Positions 16,802-25,491 of a stretch of 64,000 bases of DNA are shown in pieces. The translations under genes and the position numbers were made by a program. The stretch is taken from assembly GCF_022024275.1 (NCBI RefSeq), contig NZ_CP091804.1:1878501-1942500 (forward strand), in the 5' to 3' direction. A model generated the notes under the pieces. It did no database searches and was not told the origin of the DNA. It was given only the letters and a program-made list of their open reading frames with translations. Position 1 is the stretch's first letter. The number at the start of each line of letters is the position of its first letter. Origin of the DNA: Sphingopyxis sp. BSN-002 (lineage in GTDB: Bacteria > Pseudomonadota > Alphaproteobacteria > Sphingomonadales > Sphingomonadaceae).

Positions 16802-18172
16802 CTATTTCGACAGATCGCGCAGCAGGCTGTCCCAATGCGCGAGCGCCGGGGCGATCGCGTCGACGGGGACGCGTTCGTTGAGGCCGTGGGCATAGCTGTC
16901 GCTGGCTTTCGAGAAGAGGCCCGCGACGCCGTAACTCGGCACGCCCTGAATGCGGAAATGATAGCTGTCGGTCGCGCCCGCGCTCATCGACGGAATGATC
17001 GGCAGGCCCGGCGCGCGGGCGTGGACGGCCTTCGCCACCGCCGCCATCACGTCGGGACGCAGCGGCGAGGCGTCGCTGGCGCTCGCGTCGGGATCGGGGT
17101 TCACCTTCACGCCCGGATCGCCGATGACTTTCACGAGCTCGGCGCGCACGGTCTCGACCGGCACACCGGGGAAGATGCGGCAGTTGATGTTCGCGGTCGC
17201 CCGCTGGGGCAGCGCATTTTCGGCATGACCGCCCTTCACCAGCGTCGGGACGCAGGTGGTGCCGATCTGGCCGACATATTCGGGGTCGGCGCGGATCGCG
17301 GCGATCGCCTTGGCGTCGGTCGGGTCGGCGGCAAAAGCCTTCAGCGCCGCGCCGATGTCGCCGCCGACCTGATCGGCGACGATCGGCATGCCGACCTTGG
17401 TCAGCTCGTTCTGCTGCGGCGTAAAGCGATACGCGCCGATCTTCGCGAGCGCTTCGGACAGCTCGGCGATCGCATTGACCGCGCCGGGGCGCGAGCTGTG
17501 GCCGCCGGGATTGGTCACCTCCAGCGTGAAGTCGGCATAGGTCTTCTCACCCGCCTGCAACCCGTAATATTTGGGCTTGCCGTCCTCGCCGATCAGACCG
17601 CCGCCGCCGTCGCCGTTCAGCGCGAACTCGGCGCCCTTATATTTGGCCGCGAGCGCCCGCGTCGTGGTCATCGAGGTTTCCTCGTCGCCCGAAAGCAGGA
17701 GGATGATCGAGCGCTTCGGCTTGAAACCGTCCTTCTTGAGCTGCGCCATGGTGGCGACCATCATCGAGACGTCGAACTTGTTGTCCTCCGACCCGCGGCC
17801 GAAGATATAGCCATTCTCCTCGACCGGCACGAAGGGATCGCGCGTCCAGTCCTTCGGATCGGCCTCGACGACATCCATATGACCGAGCAGCACGATCGGC
17901 TTTTGCTTGGTCGTGCCCTGCAGCGTCGCGGTAAAGGTCGCGGTCTCGCCCATCGGGGTAATTTCGATATCGGCGTCGCTATAGCCCGCCTCCTTCAGCA
18001 CGCTCGCATAATAGGCGGCGAGCTCGGGAACCTTGCCACGGCCCATCACGGTCGGGATCGCGATGCTGTCCTTCAGGATCTTCTTCGCCGCGTCGGTGTC
18101 GGCGGGCTTCGCGTGGACGGGCGCGGCGGCCAGCATGGCGGCGGAAACAAGCAAGGCGGAAGCAAAACGCAT
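16802..18172 (-). CDS. Secreted M20/M25/M40 family metallo-hydrolase
   Basis: 456 residues from ATG 18172 with an AAGGGG ribosome site. The signal peptide is MRFASALLVSAAMLAAAPVHA. The M20 zinc-binding motifs are VLLGHMDVVEADPKDWTRDPF, with a His and a bridging Asp, GRGSEDNKFDV, and LLSGDEETSM, with the catalytic Glu pair. A dimerisation domain with a GGHSSRPG segment interrupts the catalytic domain as usual. It is probably a periplasmic or secreted aminoacylase or peptidase that trims small peptides. It lies 122 bp downstream of nth, so it may have its own promoter, and it is followed by the Fur-like site and the cupin gene. Confidence 0.9.
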   Translation of the reverse strand: MRFASALLVSAAMLAAAPVHAKPADTDAAKKILKDSIAIPTVMGRGKVPELAAYYASVLKEAGYSDADIEITPMGETATFTATLQGTTKQKPIVLLGHMDVVEADPKDWTRDPFVPVEENGYIFGRGSEDNKFDVSMMVATMAQLKKDGFKPKRSIILLLSGDEETSMTTTRALAAKYKGAEFALNGDGGGGLIGEDGKPKYYGLQAGEKTYADFTLEVTNPGGHSSRPGAVNAIAELSEALAKIGAYRFTPQQNELTKVGMPIVADQVGGDIGAALKAFAADPTDAKAIAAIRADPEYVGQIGTTCVPTLVKGGHAENALPQRATANINCRIFPGVPVETVRAELVKVIGDPGVKVNPDPDASASDASPLRPDVMAAVAKAVHARAPGLPIIPSMSAGATDSYHFRIQGVPSYGVAGLFSKASDSYAHGLNERVPVDAIAPALAHWDSLLRDLSK

Positions 18173-18294
18173 ATCGTCGACCCCTTTGAATATTCTGGTT
18201 TCAATGCTTTCGGGCCGATCTGGTCCACGCCCTGTCCAGCGTTGCCATGCTGGCCGAAGAATGGCCCTTCGACAATCCCGGGATGAAGGGAATT

Positions 18295-18954
18295 TTACGC
18301 CGCTGCCCGTTTTGCCTTCGGCGCGGGGGTCTTCGGCTTGTAGCGGCAGAGGTCGTCGACCGGGCAGCGCCAGCATTCGGGCGTGCGCGCCTTGCAGATA
18401 TAGCGGCCATGGAGGATCAGCCAGTGATGCGCGCCGACGCGGAAGGGGCCCGGCGTTTCCTTGTCGAGTTTCTTCTCGACCGCGAGCACCGTCTTGCCGG
18501 GCGCGAGGCCGGTGCGGTTGCCGACGCGGAAGATGTGCGTGTCGACCGCGAAGGTCTCCGCCCCGAAGGCGCAGTTCATCACGACATTGGCGGTCTTGCG
18601 CCCGACCCCCGGCAACTCGACGAGCGTGTCGCGGTCGGCGGGCACCTCGCCGCCGAAATCGCGGACGAGGATTTCGCTGAGCGCGATGACATTCTTCGCC
18701 TTGGCGTTGAAAAGCCCGATCGTCTTGATGTGCTGCTTGAGGCCGTCCTCGCCGAGGTCGACCATTTGCTGAGGCGTCTTCACATCCTGAAACAGCCGCC
18801 GCGTCGCCTTGTTCACCCCGACATCGGTCGCCTGCGCCGAGAGCACGACGGCAACGAGCAATTGGTAAGTGTTGCCGAATTCAAGCTCGGTCTCGGGGCT
18901 GGGATTGAGCTCGGCGAGACGGCGGTAGAACTCGAAGATGTCGGCTTTCTTCAT
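18295..18954 (-). CDS. nth: Endonuclease III
   Basis: 219 residues, close to the family's usual length. The helix-hairpin-helix with catalytic lysine is ELPGVGRKTANVV, and the catalytic aspartate is in VDTHIFRV. The [4Fe-4S] cluster cysteines are in CKARTPECWRCPVDDLC, the exact C-x6-C-x2-C-x5-C spacing. It removes oxidised pyrimidines from DNA and nicks the AP site. The start overlaps the stop of the M48 protease gene by four bases (ATGA, 18951-18954), indicating an operon with it and probably with dapB upstream. Confidence 0.97.
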   Translation of the reverse strand: MKKADIFEFYRRLAELNPSPETELEFGNTYQLLVAVVLSAQATDVGVNKATRRLFQDVKTPQQMVDLGEDGLKQHIKTIGLFNAKAKNVIALSEILVRDFGGEVPADRDTLVELPGVGRKTANVVMNCAFGAETFAVDTHIFRVGNRTGLAPGKTVLAVEKKLDKETPGPFRVGAHHWLILHGRYICKARTPECWRCPVDDLCRYKPKTPAPKAKRAAA

Positions 18955-20129
18955 TCGGGCGCGGGCGTTTCAGCCGGCGGGTGCGCCGCCTTCCACTCCA
19001 TCGCGGCGCGCACGCGGCGTTCGACCGAGGGATGCGAATAGAAGACGAACTCCTCGACCGCGTTCGGGCGCGGGCTGCGGTATTCGGCGGTCTTGACCAG
19101 TGCGGTGGAGAGCGCGTCGGGCAGATTCACCGTCTTCAGCGAATAGGCGTCGGCCGCGCTCTCGTCGGTGCGCGACAGCGTGTTCAGAACCGGCTGCGCA
19201 AGGAAGGTGAAAAGCGAGAGCAGGAACATCATCACCGGGAAACCACGCGGATCGCCGACCCCCGCATCGCTGCCGAATGCGCGGGCGATGGGCCCGAAGA
19301 GCCGGTCGGCAAGGAAGAAGAGCAGGATCGCAAGCAGCGAAAAGGTAACGACGATGATCCAGACATGGCCGAGGACATAGTGGCCGATCTCGTGCCCGGT
19401 CACCGCTTTCACCTCGTCGAGCGAGGCGCCCTTCAGCGCGACGTCCGAAATCGCGATACGCGCCGAATGGCCGATGCCCGAGACATTGGCGGTGAAATTG
19501 TTCGACTGGCGCGAGCCGTCATACATGAAGATGCGATCGGGCTCGATCCCCGCTTCCTTCGCCTGGACCACGAGCGCATCGCGCACCGGTCCGGCAGGCA
19601 CGGGCTTATACTCGTTGAACAGCGGTTCGACGAGGATCGGCGAGAGCAGAAGAACGGCCGAAATCGCGAAAGCGGCAAGCCCGCCCGACCAGATCCACCA
19701 GCGCTTTCCGGCGCGCCGGATCAGCGCATAGATGCCGAGGAAGAAGAGCCCGCCGAAAATGGCGGCAATGACTGTCGACATCGCCGATTGTCCGAGCCAG
19801 TCGCCAAGCGGCTGGCTGGTGCGGCCGTACGCCGCCTCGCGCCACCAGCCGGTGTAAAGATCCCATGGCAGCGTGACGATCGCCGAAAGCAGGAGGAATA
19901 TGGCGCAGAGCAGGAAGGTGCGAACCGCCCAGCCGCGCTTCGCGAGCTTCGCCTCGAGCCGGTCGAGGATACGCAGGCGGACGAAGATCAGGGTCACGAG
20001 CCCCGCGACGACGACGCCCCAGAGGCTCAGCCATTCGCTGCCGACGGTGTAGGAAGCGGCCTTTTCGAGCGCTTCGGGGCCGAGCCCGTCGATATAGGCT
20101 TTGGTCGCGGCGGCGGGGTCGAAACTCAT
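18951..20129 (-). CDS. M48 family integral-membrane metallopeptidase (Ste24/CAAX-protease-like)
   Basis: 392 residues with a GGAGG ribosome site. There are several hydrophobic segments. The N-terminal part, with a W-rich region around YTGWWREAAYG, corresponds to the CAAX protease N-terminal domain. The zinc motif HEIGHYVLGH and the downstream ligand region ESAADAYSL complete the M48 active site. The family cleaves membrane-associated substrates and acts in membrane protein quality control. It lies between dapB (61 bp upstream) and nth (four-base overlap). An AT-rich promoter or operator region precedes it. Confidence 0.92.
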   Translation of the reverse strand: MSFDPAAATKAYIDGLGPEALEKAASYTVGSEWLSLWGVVVAGLVTLIFVRLRILDRLEAKLAKRGWAVRTFLLCAIFLLLSAIVTLPWDLYTGWWREAAYGRTSQPLGDWLGQSAMSTVIAAIFGGLFFLGIYALIRRAGKRWWIWSGGLAAFAISAVLLLSPILVEPLFNEYKPVPAGPVRDALVVQAKEAGIEPDRIFMYDGSRQSNNFTANVSGIGHSARIAISDVALKGASLDEVKAVTGHEIGHYVLGHVWIIVVTFSLLAILLFFLADRLFGPIARAFGSDAGVGDPRGFPVMMFLLSLFTFLAQPVLNTLSRTDESAADAYSLKTVNLPDALSTALVKTAEYRSPRPNAVEEFVFYSHPSVERRVRAAMEWKAAHPPAETPAPE

Positions 20130-20143
20130 GGCAGTCCTCCAGC

Positions 20144-20180
20144 TGTATTGTATTTATAATACACAGGGAGAGCGTGCAGG
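20144..20180 (-). promoter_or_regulatory. Promoter/operator region of the M48-nth operon
   Basis: Reading the minus strand, TTGCCT is followed 16 nt later by TATTAT, a plausible sigma-70 pair. The palindrome TGTATT-TAT-AATACA (20149-20163) overlaps the -10 region and could be an operator. This AT-rich block stands out against surrounding GC-rich DNA. Confidence 0.45.
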
Positions 20181-20190
20181 CAAGCGGGCA

Positions 20191-20916
20191 TCAGAGCCCC
20201 AGCACCTGCGGCATCGTATAGCGGCCGGGCTTCTGCCCGATCAGCCAGAGCGCCGCGCGGACGGCGCCGCGTGCGAAGATCATGCGGTTCTCGGCGCGGT
20301 GCGACAGCGTGATCATCTCCTCGGGTCCGGCGAAGATCACGTCGTGATCGCCCGCGACGGTTCCGCCGCGCAGGCTGGCGAACCCGATCTTGCCGTGCCC
20401 GCGCGCGCCGGTCAGGCCGTCGCGGCCGCGTTCGGAGCTGGTCCCGAGATCGATGCCGCGCCCCGCGGCGGCGGCCTGTCCGAGGAGCAGCGCCGTACCG
20501 CTCGGCGCGTCGACCTTGCGATTATGATGCATCTCCAGAATCTCGATATCCCATTCGGGGTCGAGCCGCGACGCGGCCTCACGCACCAGATGCGCCAACA
20601 AGGTGACGCCGAGCGAGGTGTTGCCGGTCTGGAGTACTGCGATGTCCTGCGCGGCATCGTCGATCAGATAATGGTGGCGTTCCTCGAGCCCGGTGGTGCC
20701 GATGACGATGGGGGTCTTGGCCGCGACGCAGGCGTCGAGCGTCGCCTCGAGCGCGGCGGGCGAGGAGAAATCGACCAGCACGTCGGCGTCGGACGCGAGG
20801 CGCACGACATTGCCGCCCTTGTCGACGCCGCAACCCTGCTGGCCCGCCTCGGAAATCGCCGCGGCAAGCGCGACGCCCATCCGCCCTTCGCTGCCGATAA
20901 TGCCGATGCTGGTCAT
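20191..20916 (-). CDS. dapB: 4-hydroxy-tetrahydrodipicolinate reductase
   Basis: 241 residues with an AAGGGGA ribosome site. The N-terminal Rossmann motif is GIIGSEGRMG, which is GxxGRMG-like with Ser-Glu in the loop. The catalytic signature EMHHNRKVDAPSGTA contains the conserved His-His and the Lys/Asp-Ala-Pro-Ser-Gly motif of DapB. It reduces HTPA to tetrahydrodipicolinate with NAD(P)H in lysine and meso-diaminopimelate synthesis. It is slightly shorter than the E. coli enzyme (273 aa) but in the usual alphaproteobacterial range. A REP-like inverted repeat lies immediately upstream, between it and the divergent sirtuin gene. Confidence 0.96.
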   Translation of the reverse strand: MTSIGIIGSEGRMGVALAAAISEAGQQGCGVDKGGNVVRLASDADVLVDFSSPAALEATLDACVAAKTPIVIGTTGLEERHHYLIDDAAQDIAVLQTGNTSLGVTLLAHLVREAASRLDPEWDIEILEMHHNRKVDAPSGTALLLGQAAAAGRGIDLGTSSERGRDGLTGARGHGKIGFASLRGGTVAGDHDVIFAGPEEMITLSHRAENRMIFARGAVRAALWLIGQKPGRYTMPQVLGL

Positions 20917-20947
20917 GACGCGTCCCCTTATCCGGTTTCCCCCTTAG

Positions 20948-21029
20948 CCGTTCGTGTCGAGCGAAGTCGAGACACCCCGCACAGTCGCGCAACGTCGATG
21001 GGCATCTCGACTTCGCTCGATGCGAACGG
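20948..21029. repeat. REP/BIME-like inverted repeat
   Basis: Two 29-nt arms (20948-20976 and 21001-21029) are inverted copies with few mismatches. Each carries the core GTCGAGCGAAGTCGAG or its complement and a CCGTTCG end. The 24-bp spacer is unremarkable. Short palindromic units of this kind are dispersed in many copies in sphingomonad genomes, usually between genes. This one separates dapB from the sirtuin gene. Confidence 0.75.
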
Positions 21030-21042
21030 TTAGAGAGGATGC

Positions 21043-21744
21043 ATGAGCGACATCCGGAATATCGTGATCCTGACCGGCGCCGGGGTTTCGGCCGAGAGCG
21101 GCATCGACACCTTTCGCGATGGCGGCGGCCTCTGGGAACAGCACCGCGTCGAGGATGTCGCGACGCCCGAAGCCTTTGCCCGCGATCCCGACCTTGTCCT
21201 CCGCTTCTACGACATGCGGCGCGAGGCGATCCAGACCAGGGAGCCCAATGCGGCGCATGTTGCGCTGGCACGGCTCGATGCCGAATGGCGCGGCGAATTG
21301 CTGATCGTGACGCAGAACGTCGACGACCTCCACGAACGCGCGGGGGCGACGCGGCTGATCCATATGCATGGCGAGCATCTGAACGCGTGGTGCACCGTGT
21401 GCGACGCGCGGATGCCGTGGACCGGCCCCCTGCTCGACCGCCCCGCTTGCCCGGGCTGCGGCGCGGCGGGGTCGCTGCGCCCCGACATCGTCTGGTTCGG
21501 CGAGATGCCGTACCGGATGGAGGATATCTATTACGCGCTGAACCGCGCCGACCTGTTCGTGTCGATCGGCACCTCGGGCGCGGTCTATCCCGCCGCAGGC
21601 TTCGTTCGCGAGGCGCGCGCGTCGGGAGCGCGGACGCTCGAGCTCAATATGGAGCCGAGCCAGGGCAGCTACTGGTTCGACGAGGCGCGCCACGGGCCGG
21701 CGACCGAATTGGTGCCGGCGTGGGTCGACGAGATGCTGGGTTAG
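21043..21744 (+). CDS. cobB: NAD-dependent protein deacylase (sirtuin)
   Basis: 233 residues. The NAD-binding motif is LTGAGVSAESGIDTFRD. The catalytic region is TQNVDDLHERAG followed by HMHGE with the general-base histidine. The zinc site is made by CTVC and CPGC. LRPDIVWFGEMP and SIGTSGAVYPAAG are further class III sirtuin signatures. It removes acyl groups from lysines using NAD and is expected to be cytoplasmic; it commonly controls acetyl-CoA synthetase. Its stop overlaps the convergent deaminase gene by four bases (21741-21744). Confidence 0.95.
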   Translation: MSDIRNIVILTGAGVSAESGIDTFRDGGGLWEQHRVEDVATPEAFARDPDLVLRFYDMRREAIQTREPNAAHVALARLDAEWRGELLIVTQNVDDLHERAGATRLIHMHGEHLNAWCTVCDARMPWTGPLLDRPACPGCGAAGSLRPDIVWFGEMPYRMEDIYYALNRADLFVSIGTSGAVYPAAGFVREARASGARTLELNMEPSQGSYWFDEARHGPATELVPAWVDEMLG

Positions 21745-22196
21745 CGCCGCGCCGCGAAGAAATCGCGGAGCAGCTTCGCCGCCTCGCCCGAACCGATCCC
21801 GTCGTAAATCTCCGGCCGGTGGTGGATCGTCGGCTGCGCGAAGATACGCGGGCCGTGGACGACCGCCCCGCCCTTCGGGTCGTCGGCGCCATAATAGAGG
21901 CGTGCGATCCGGGCGTGTGCGATCGCGCCGGCGCACATCGCGCAGGGTTCGAGCGTCACATAGAGGTCGCAGGCGTCGAGGCGTTCGTTGCCGAGCTTCG
22001 CCGCCGCGGCGCGAATCGCGACGATTTCGGCATGCGCGGTCGGATCGTGCGATTCGCGCGGGCGGTTGTAGCCCTCGGCGATAATCGCACCGTCCTTGAC
22101 GATCACCGCGCCGACGGGCACTTCGCCCCATTCGGCGGCGATACGCGCCAGATCGAGCGCGCGGCGCATCGGTTCGGGAAGAGGGAAACTGGCCAT
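21741..22196 (-). CDS. tadA: tRNA-specific adenosine deaminase (nucleoside deaminase)
   Basis: 151 residues. The cytidine-deaminase-fold zinc motifs are [11 protein letters not shown], with ligand His and proton-shuttle Glu, and [17 protein letters not shown], with the PCxxC pair. The length and the [22 protein letters not shown]-terminus fit TadA, which makes inosine at wobble position 34 of tRNA-Arg(ACG). A generic guanine or cytosine deaminase of the same family cannot be fully excluded. It converges with the sirtuin gene and is divergent from rpmB. Confidence 0.88.
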   Translation of the reverse strand: MASFPLPEPMRRALDLARIAAEWGEVPVGAVIVKDGAIIAEGYNRPRESHDPTAHAEIVAIRAAAAKLGNERLDACDLYVTLEPCAMCAGAIAHARIARLYYGADDPKGGAVVHGPRIFAQPTIHHRPEIYDGIGSGEAAKLLRDFFAARR

Positions 22197-22213
22197 TTCT
22201 CCCCGCTAATCGC

Positions 22214-22241
22214 TTGACGAATCTCCGGCAAGCCGATAAGC
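22214..22241 (+). promoter_or_regulatory. Sigma-70 promoter of rpmB
   Basis: TTGACG (22214-22219) and ATAAGC (22236-22241) are separated by 16 nt. It lies about 85 bp upstream of the rpmB start in the gap with tadA, leaving a moderately long 5' leader. Confidence 0.5.
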
Positions 22242-22324
22242 GCGCGCCTTTCCCGGCCCATCCGGTCCTTTCGGTGCCTTACGGCCCACCCCGGACGCCG
22301 CCCATTGATTCGAGGAAGAAGACC

Positions 22325-22618
22325 ATGTCGCGCATTTGCGAACTGACCGGTAAGGGCCGCCAGGTTGGCCACAATGTCAGCCACGCCAACAACAAGACCA
22401 AGCGCACCTTTCTGCCCAACCTGCAGAATGTGACGCTGCTGTCGGACGCGCTCGGCAAGGGCGTCAAGCTGCGCGTTTCGACCCACGGCCTGCGCACGGT
22501 CGAGCATAATGGCGGCCTCGACAACTGGCTGCTGAAGGCCGGCGACGACCAGCTGTCGGCTGGCGCGCGCAAGGTGAAGAAGGAAGTCGCGAAGAAGCTG
22601 GCCGAAAAGACCGCCTGA
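22325..22618 (+). CDS. rpmB: 50S ribosomal protein L28
   Basis: 97 residues starting [20 protein letters not shown], the conserved L28 N-terminus (C-x-LTGK). It is basic throughout with a Lys-rich C-terminal tail typical of alphaproteobacterial L28. It has a GAGGAAG ribosome site and its own promoter and terminator, so it is a monocistronic gene. The CxxC zinc motif of some L28 paralogues is absent, as is usual here. Confidence 0.97.
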   Translation: MSRICELTGKGRQVGHNVSHANNKTKRTFLPNLQNVTLLSDALGKGVKLRVSTHGLRTVEHNGGLDNWLLKAGDDQLSAGARKVKKEVAKKLAEKTA

Positions 22619-22645
22619 GCTTCCCGAGCCTTTCGAATCGCAGGA

Positions 22646-22673
22646 GGCCGCCGGGTTACCGAGCGGCCTTTTT
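22646..22673 (+). terminator. Intrinsic terminator of rpmB
   Basis: GGCCGC-CGG-GTTA-CCG-A-GCGGCC is followed by TTTTT. The hairpin begins 28 bp after the rpmB stop and overlaps the last codons of the convergent phytase-like gene. Confidence 0.85.
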
Positions 22674-23642
22674 GCTGTCCGGCAGATCGACCAGTTCGAA
22701 TTCGACAAGCAGGCTGCGCTGCCAGCTGTTGAAATTATCGTCCGAGGCGAGCCAGAGGAAGGTGCGACCGCCGCGCACCTCGACCGCCGCGCCTTCGTAA
22801 TTCTCGGCGAGCGGAACGGGAACGCGGCCGATCGGGCGCGAACGGATCGCGGCGCCGGGACGAATATCGGCGGGGTCGGCGATCGCAAGCGTGGTGGTGA
22901 AGACGGGGTTCAGGCCGAGCTTGCGGTGGACGAGCAGGATGCGTCCGTCGGGAAGCGCAGCCGCGTCGCTGACCAGTCCCTTGCCTTGCGAATCATAAAA
23001 GAAGCGCACCGCCTTTGTGCCCGGCACCGCCGGATCGCCCGCGAACAGCCATGCCGCACGGCCGCGCGGATCGTCGTCGGCGTCCTCGGAAAGGATCAGC
23101 GTCCGTCCGTCGGCGAGCCGCACCATCGCCTCGGGCCCGCGATTCGCCGGCCAATAGGGTTTCGGCAGCTTCGCGCGCGATTCGATATGCGTGAGCTTCG
23201 CGTCGATCCGCCAGACCTCGTTCAGCCCCTCAAGCGCGACCCATATCTTTCCGCTCGCCGGATCGAAGGCCATCGCCTCGAAATCGCTCTGCGACTTGCG
23301 GCGCGCCTTGCCGCTGGGTGACGGGAGCAGCGCGATGCGCGCATCCTCGACCCGCCCGTCCAGATGCAGGGTCAGCTGCGCGCCATAGCCCCCGTCGCCG
23401 ACGAGCCGGAAGCGATCGGGACCGGTGATCGCAAGCGCCGAAAAGCCGCCGAAGATGCGGTTGGGGCTTGTCAGCCGCCAGCCGCGGACAAAGCGGAGCG
23501 TGCCCTCCTGCCCGGCCGGATAGGCGAGCGCGCGTGCGACGATCAGCTGCGAGCTCTTGTCGATCCTCGGCAGGCGCTGGTCGGTCCAGGGGGCGGGGCC
23601 GATCGCGAGGAAAATCAGGGCAGCGGGGAGATAGCGGCGCAT
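22656..23642 (-). CDS. Exported phytase-like domain protein (esterase-like activity of phytase family)
   Basis: 328 residues with a short N-terminal signal (RRYLPAALIFLAIGPAP). The body resembles the phytase-like propeller domain: GGFSALAITGPDRFRLVGDGGYG near the start, SDFEAMAFDPASGKIWVALEGLNEVWRID in the middle, and NYEGAAVEVRGGRTFLWLASDDNFN at the end. Despite the domain name, a phosphohydrolase activity is not established for this family, so no substrate is assigned. It is probably periplasmic. It converges on rpmB and shares the terminator sequence with it. Confidence 0.8.
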   Translation of the reverse strand: MRRYLPAALIFLAIGPAPWTDQRLPRIDKSSQLIVARALAYPAGQEGTLRFVRGWRLTSPNRIFGGFSALAITGPDRFRLVGDGGYGAQLTLHLDGRVEDARIALLPSPSGKARRKSQSDFEAMAFDPASGKIWVALEGLNEVWRIDAKLTHIESRAKLPKPYWPANRGPEAMVRLADGRTLILSEDADDDPRGRAAWLFAGDPAVPGTKAVRFFYDSQGKGLVSDAAALPDGRILLVHRKLGLNPVFTTTLAIADPADIRPGAAIRSRPIGRVPVPLAENYEGAAVEVRGGRTFLWLASDDNFNSWQRSLLVEFELVDLPDSKKAAR

Positions 23643-23810
23643 CGGCGCGGCGATAGGGCGGCGGGGCGTGTCTCCGCAAGCAGGAAGCGCACCGAAGCTG
23701 AACGCCAGCCAACAGCGATGTTCAGGCTCGGCTCAAAGCGAATCATCCATAAGGGCTTCATCGACCCACCCACGCCCCCACGGGCAGAACGACGAACAAG
23801 GAGAAAGATT

Positions 23811-24206
23811 ATGAAAAAGATGGTGACTCTCTCGCTCGCCGCCCTGATGTCCACCGCGACGCTGGGCGTGGCAGCTCCCGCCGCGGCGCAGCCGGGCTAT
23901 TACAACGGCGGATACGACACGAGCTATGTCCGCTACGACCGCAACGACCGTCGCTATGACAATCGTTACGACCGCTACGACCGCCGCGATTACCGGAACG
24001 ATCGTCGCAACTATCGCAACGACCGTCGCAACTATCGCCAGTGCGACAACGGCACCGGCGGCACCGTGATCGGCGCGATCGCGGGCGGCCTTGCGGGCCA
24101 TGAAATCGCGGGTCGCGGCGACCGCACGGTCGGCACGATCATCGGCGGCGCCGTCGGCGCCATCGCGGGCCGCGCAATCGACAAGGGTAATGACGGCTGC
24201 CGCTAA
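23811..24206 (+). CDS. Exported glycine-zipper 2TM protein with Arg/Tyr/Asp/Asn-rich repeats
   Basis: 131 residues with an AAGGAG ribosome site. The signal peptide ends near PAAAQ. Residues about 40-82 are tandem near-repeats of YDR/NDRR/YRN type, reflecting a repeated CGCAACTATCGCAACGACCG unit in the DNA. The C-terminal part, GGTVIGAIAGGLAGHEIAG ... VGTIIGGAVGAIAGRAIDKG, is a glycine-zipper 2TM domain as in the Rickettsia 17-kDa surface antigen. It probably inserts in or lines the outer membrane; the function is unknown. It is flanked by a terminator and not in an operon with ppx. Confidence 0.85.
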   Translation: MKKMVTLSLAALMSTATLGVAAPAAAQPGYYNGGYDTSYVRYDRNDRRYDNRYDRYDRRDYRNDRRNYRNDRRNYRQCDNGTGGTVIGAIAGGLAGHEIAGRGDRTVGTIIGGAVGAIAGRAIDKGNDGCR

Positions 24207-24247
24207 GGCCAGACCCGAACCCCAATAAAGTCTCTTCCCTCCTTCGC

Positions 24248-24277
24248 CCCCGTCCGGCCCTGCCGGGCGGGGCTTTT
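24248..24277 (+). terminator. Intrinsic terminator after the glycine-zipper gene
   Basis: An 11-bp GC-rich stem with one G-T pair (CCCCGTCCGGC / GCCGGGCGGGG) and a CCT loop is followed by CTTTT. It starts 41 bp after the stop codon. Confidence 0.8.
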
Positions 24278-24387
24278 GCTGTCCGGGTGGCGGGGTTGCC
24301 ATCACGGGCCGGGGGGCCTAGTCTCGGCCCCAAGTGCACGTCCGCGCATCCGCGGGCGCGTGAGACAAAAGACAGGTTACGATAGCC

Positions 24388-25491
24388 ATGCGGCAAATGG
24401 CAGCGCCATCAGGGCGATCGCCGCGGCCAGGTTCGAATATGGGCCCGCCGGCGAAGCGACGAAACAAGGGGGATGCTCCGCCCCGACCCGGTCCGGTCGT
24501 CCGGCCGCGGAGCTACGCCGCCATCGATCTCGGTACGAACAATTGCCGGCTGCTGATCGCGCGTCCGCAGGACGGCGAACTTGTCGTGATCGACGCTTTT
24601 TCGCGGATTGTCCGCCTTGGTGAAGGGCTTCACGCGACGGGCAGGATCAGCGAGGCCGCGATGGACCGCACCGTCGCCGCGCTTGCGATCTGCGCCGACA
24701 AGCTGCGCCGCCGCCACGTCACCCTGTCGCGCGCCGTCGCGACCGAGGCGTGCCGACGCGCCTCGAACGGCCGCGATCTCGCCGCGCGGGTGAAACAGGA
24801 AACCGGCATCGTCCTCGACATCATCTCGGCGGCCGAAGAGGCGCGACTCGCGGCGCTCGGCTGTCACAACCTTATGGAGCCCGGCGACGGCCCGGCGCTG
24901 ATCTTCGACATCGGCGGCGGATCGACCGAACTGATGCACGTCGATGTCTCCGACCATGACGTGAAGATCCACGACTGGATCAGCGTCCCCTGGGGCGTTG
25001 TATCGCTGACCGAACATGCGCCGTGCGACGGCGACAGCCTGGGTGCGCGTCAGGCGAGCTATGCGCGCATGCGCGACGTGACGCGCGAGGCGTTCGCCGC
25101 CTTCTCGGCCCGTGCCGAACGGTTTGCCGGCCAGCCGCTGCGCCTGCTCGGCACCAGCGGAACGGTGACGACGCTCGCCAGCGTCTTCCTCGACCTGCCG
25201 CGCTACGACCGGCGCGCGGTCGACGGGCTGGTCGTCCCCTGCGACGCGATGCGCGATATCAGCCGCCGCCTTGCCGAGGCCAGCCTGGAAGACCGCGCGG
25301 AGATCGCGTGCATCGGCCGCGAGCGCGCCGACCTGGTCGTCGCGGGCTGCGCAATCCTCGAGAGCATCATCGACCTGTGGCCCGCCGCCCGCGTCGGCGT
25401 TGCCGATCGCGGTATCCGCGAGGGCATCCTTCGCACACTCGCCATGCAGGGCCGCGACGTTCCGGTTACCCGGCGCGAGTATCGCAAGTGA
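24388..25491 (+). CDS. Ppx/GppA family phosphatase
   Basis: 367 residues from ATG 24388; in-frame ATGs at 24397 and 24439 are alternatives and the first 40 residues are basic and unconserved-looking. The ASKHA phosphate-1 motif is [16 protein letters not shown], the ATP/phosphate-2 motif is [16 protein letters not shown], and EEARLAALG is the Ppx/GppA signature. It hydrolyses exopolyphosphate and/or pppGpp to ppGpp. At this length it is the short form lacking the C-terminal HD-like domain. Its stop overlaps the GTG start of rlmE (GTGA, 25488-25491), so the two are coupled. Confidence 0.9.
   Translation: MRQMAAPSGRSPRPGSNMGPPAKRRNKGDAPPRPGPVVRPRSYAAIDLGTNNCRLLIARPQDGELVVIDAFSRIVRLGEGLHATGRISEAAMDRTVAALAICADKLRRRHVTLSRAVATEACRRASNGRDLAARVKQETGIVLDIISAAEEARLAALGCHNLMEPGDGPALIFDIGGGSTELMHVDVSDHDVKIHDWISVPWGVVSLTEHAPCDGDSLGARQASYARMRDVTREAFAAFSARAERFAGQPLRLLGTSGTVTTLASVFLDLPRYDRRAVDGLVVPCDAMRDISRRLAEASLEDRAEIACIGRERADLVVAGCAILESIIDLWPAARVGVADRGIREGILRTLAMQGRDVPVTRREYRK

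Noticed and set aside
24305..24325. GGGGCC/GGCCCC hairpin before the ppx gene as a terminator
   Set aside because: It has no T-run and lies after an already strong terminator. It could be any GC-rich hairpin of this genome.
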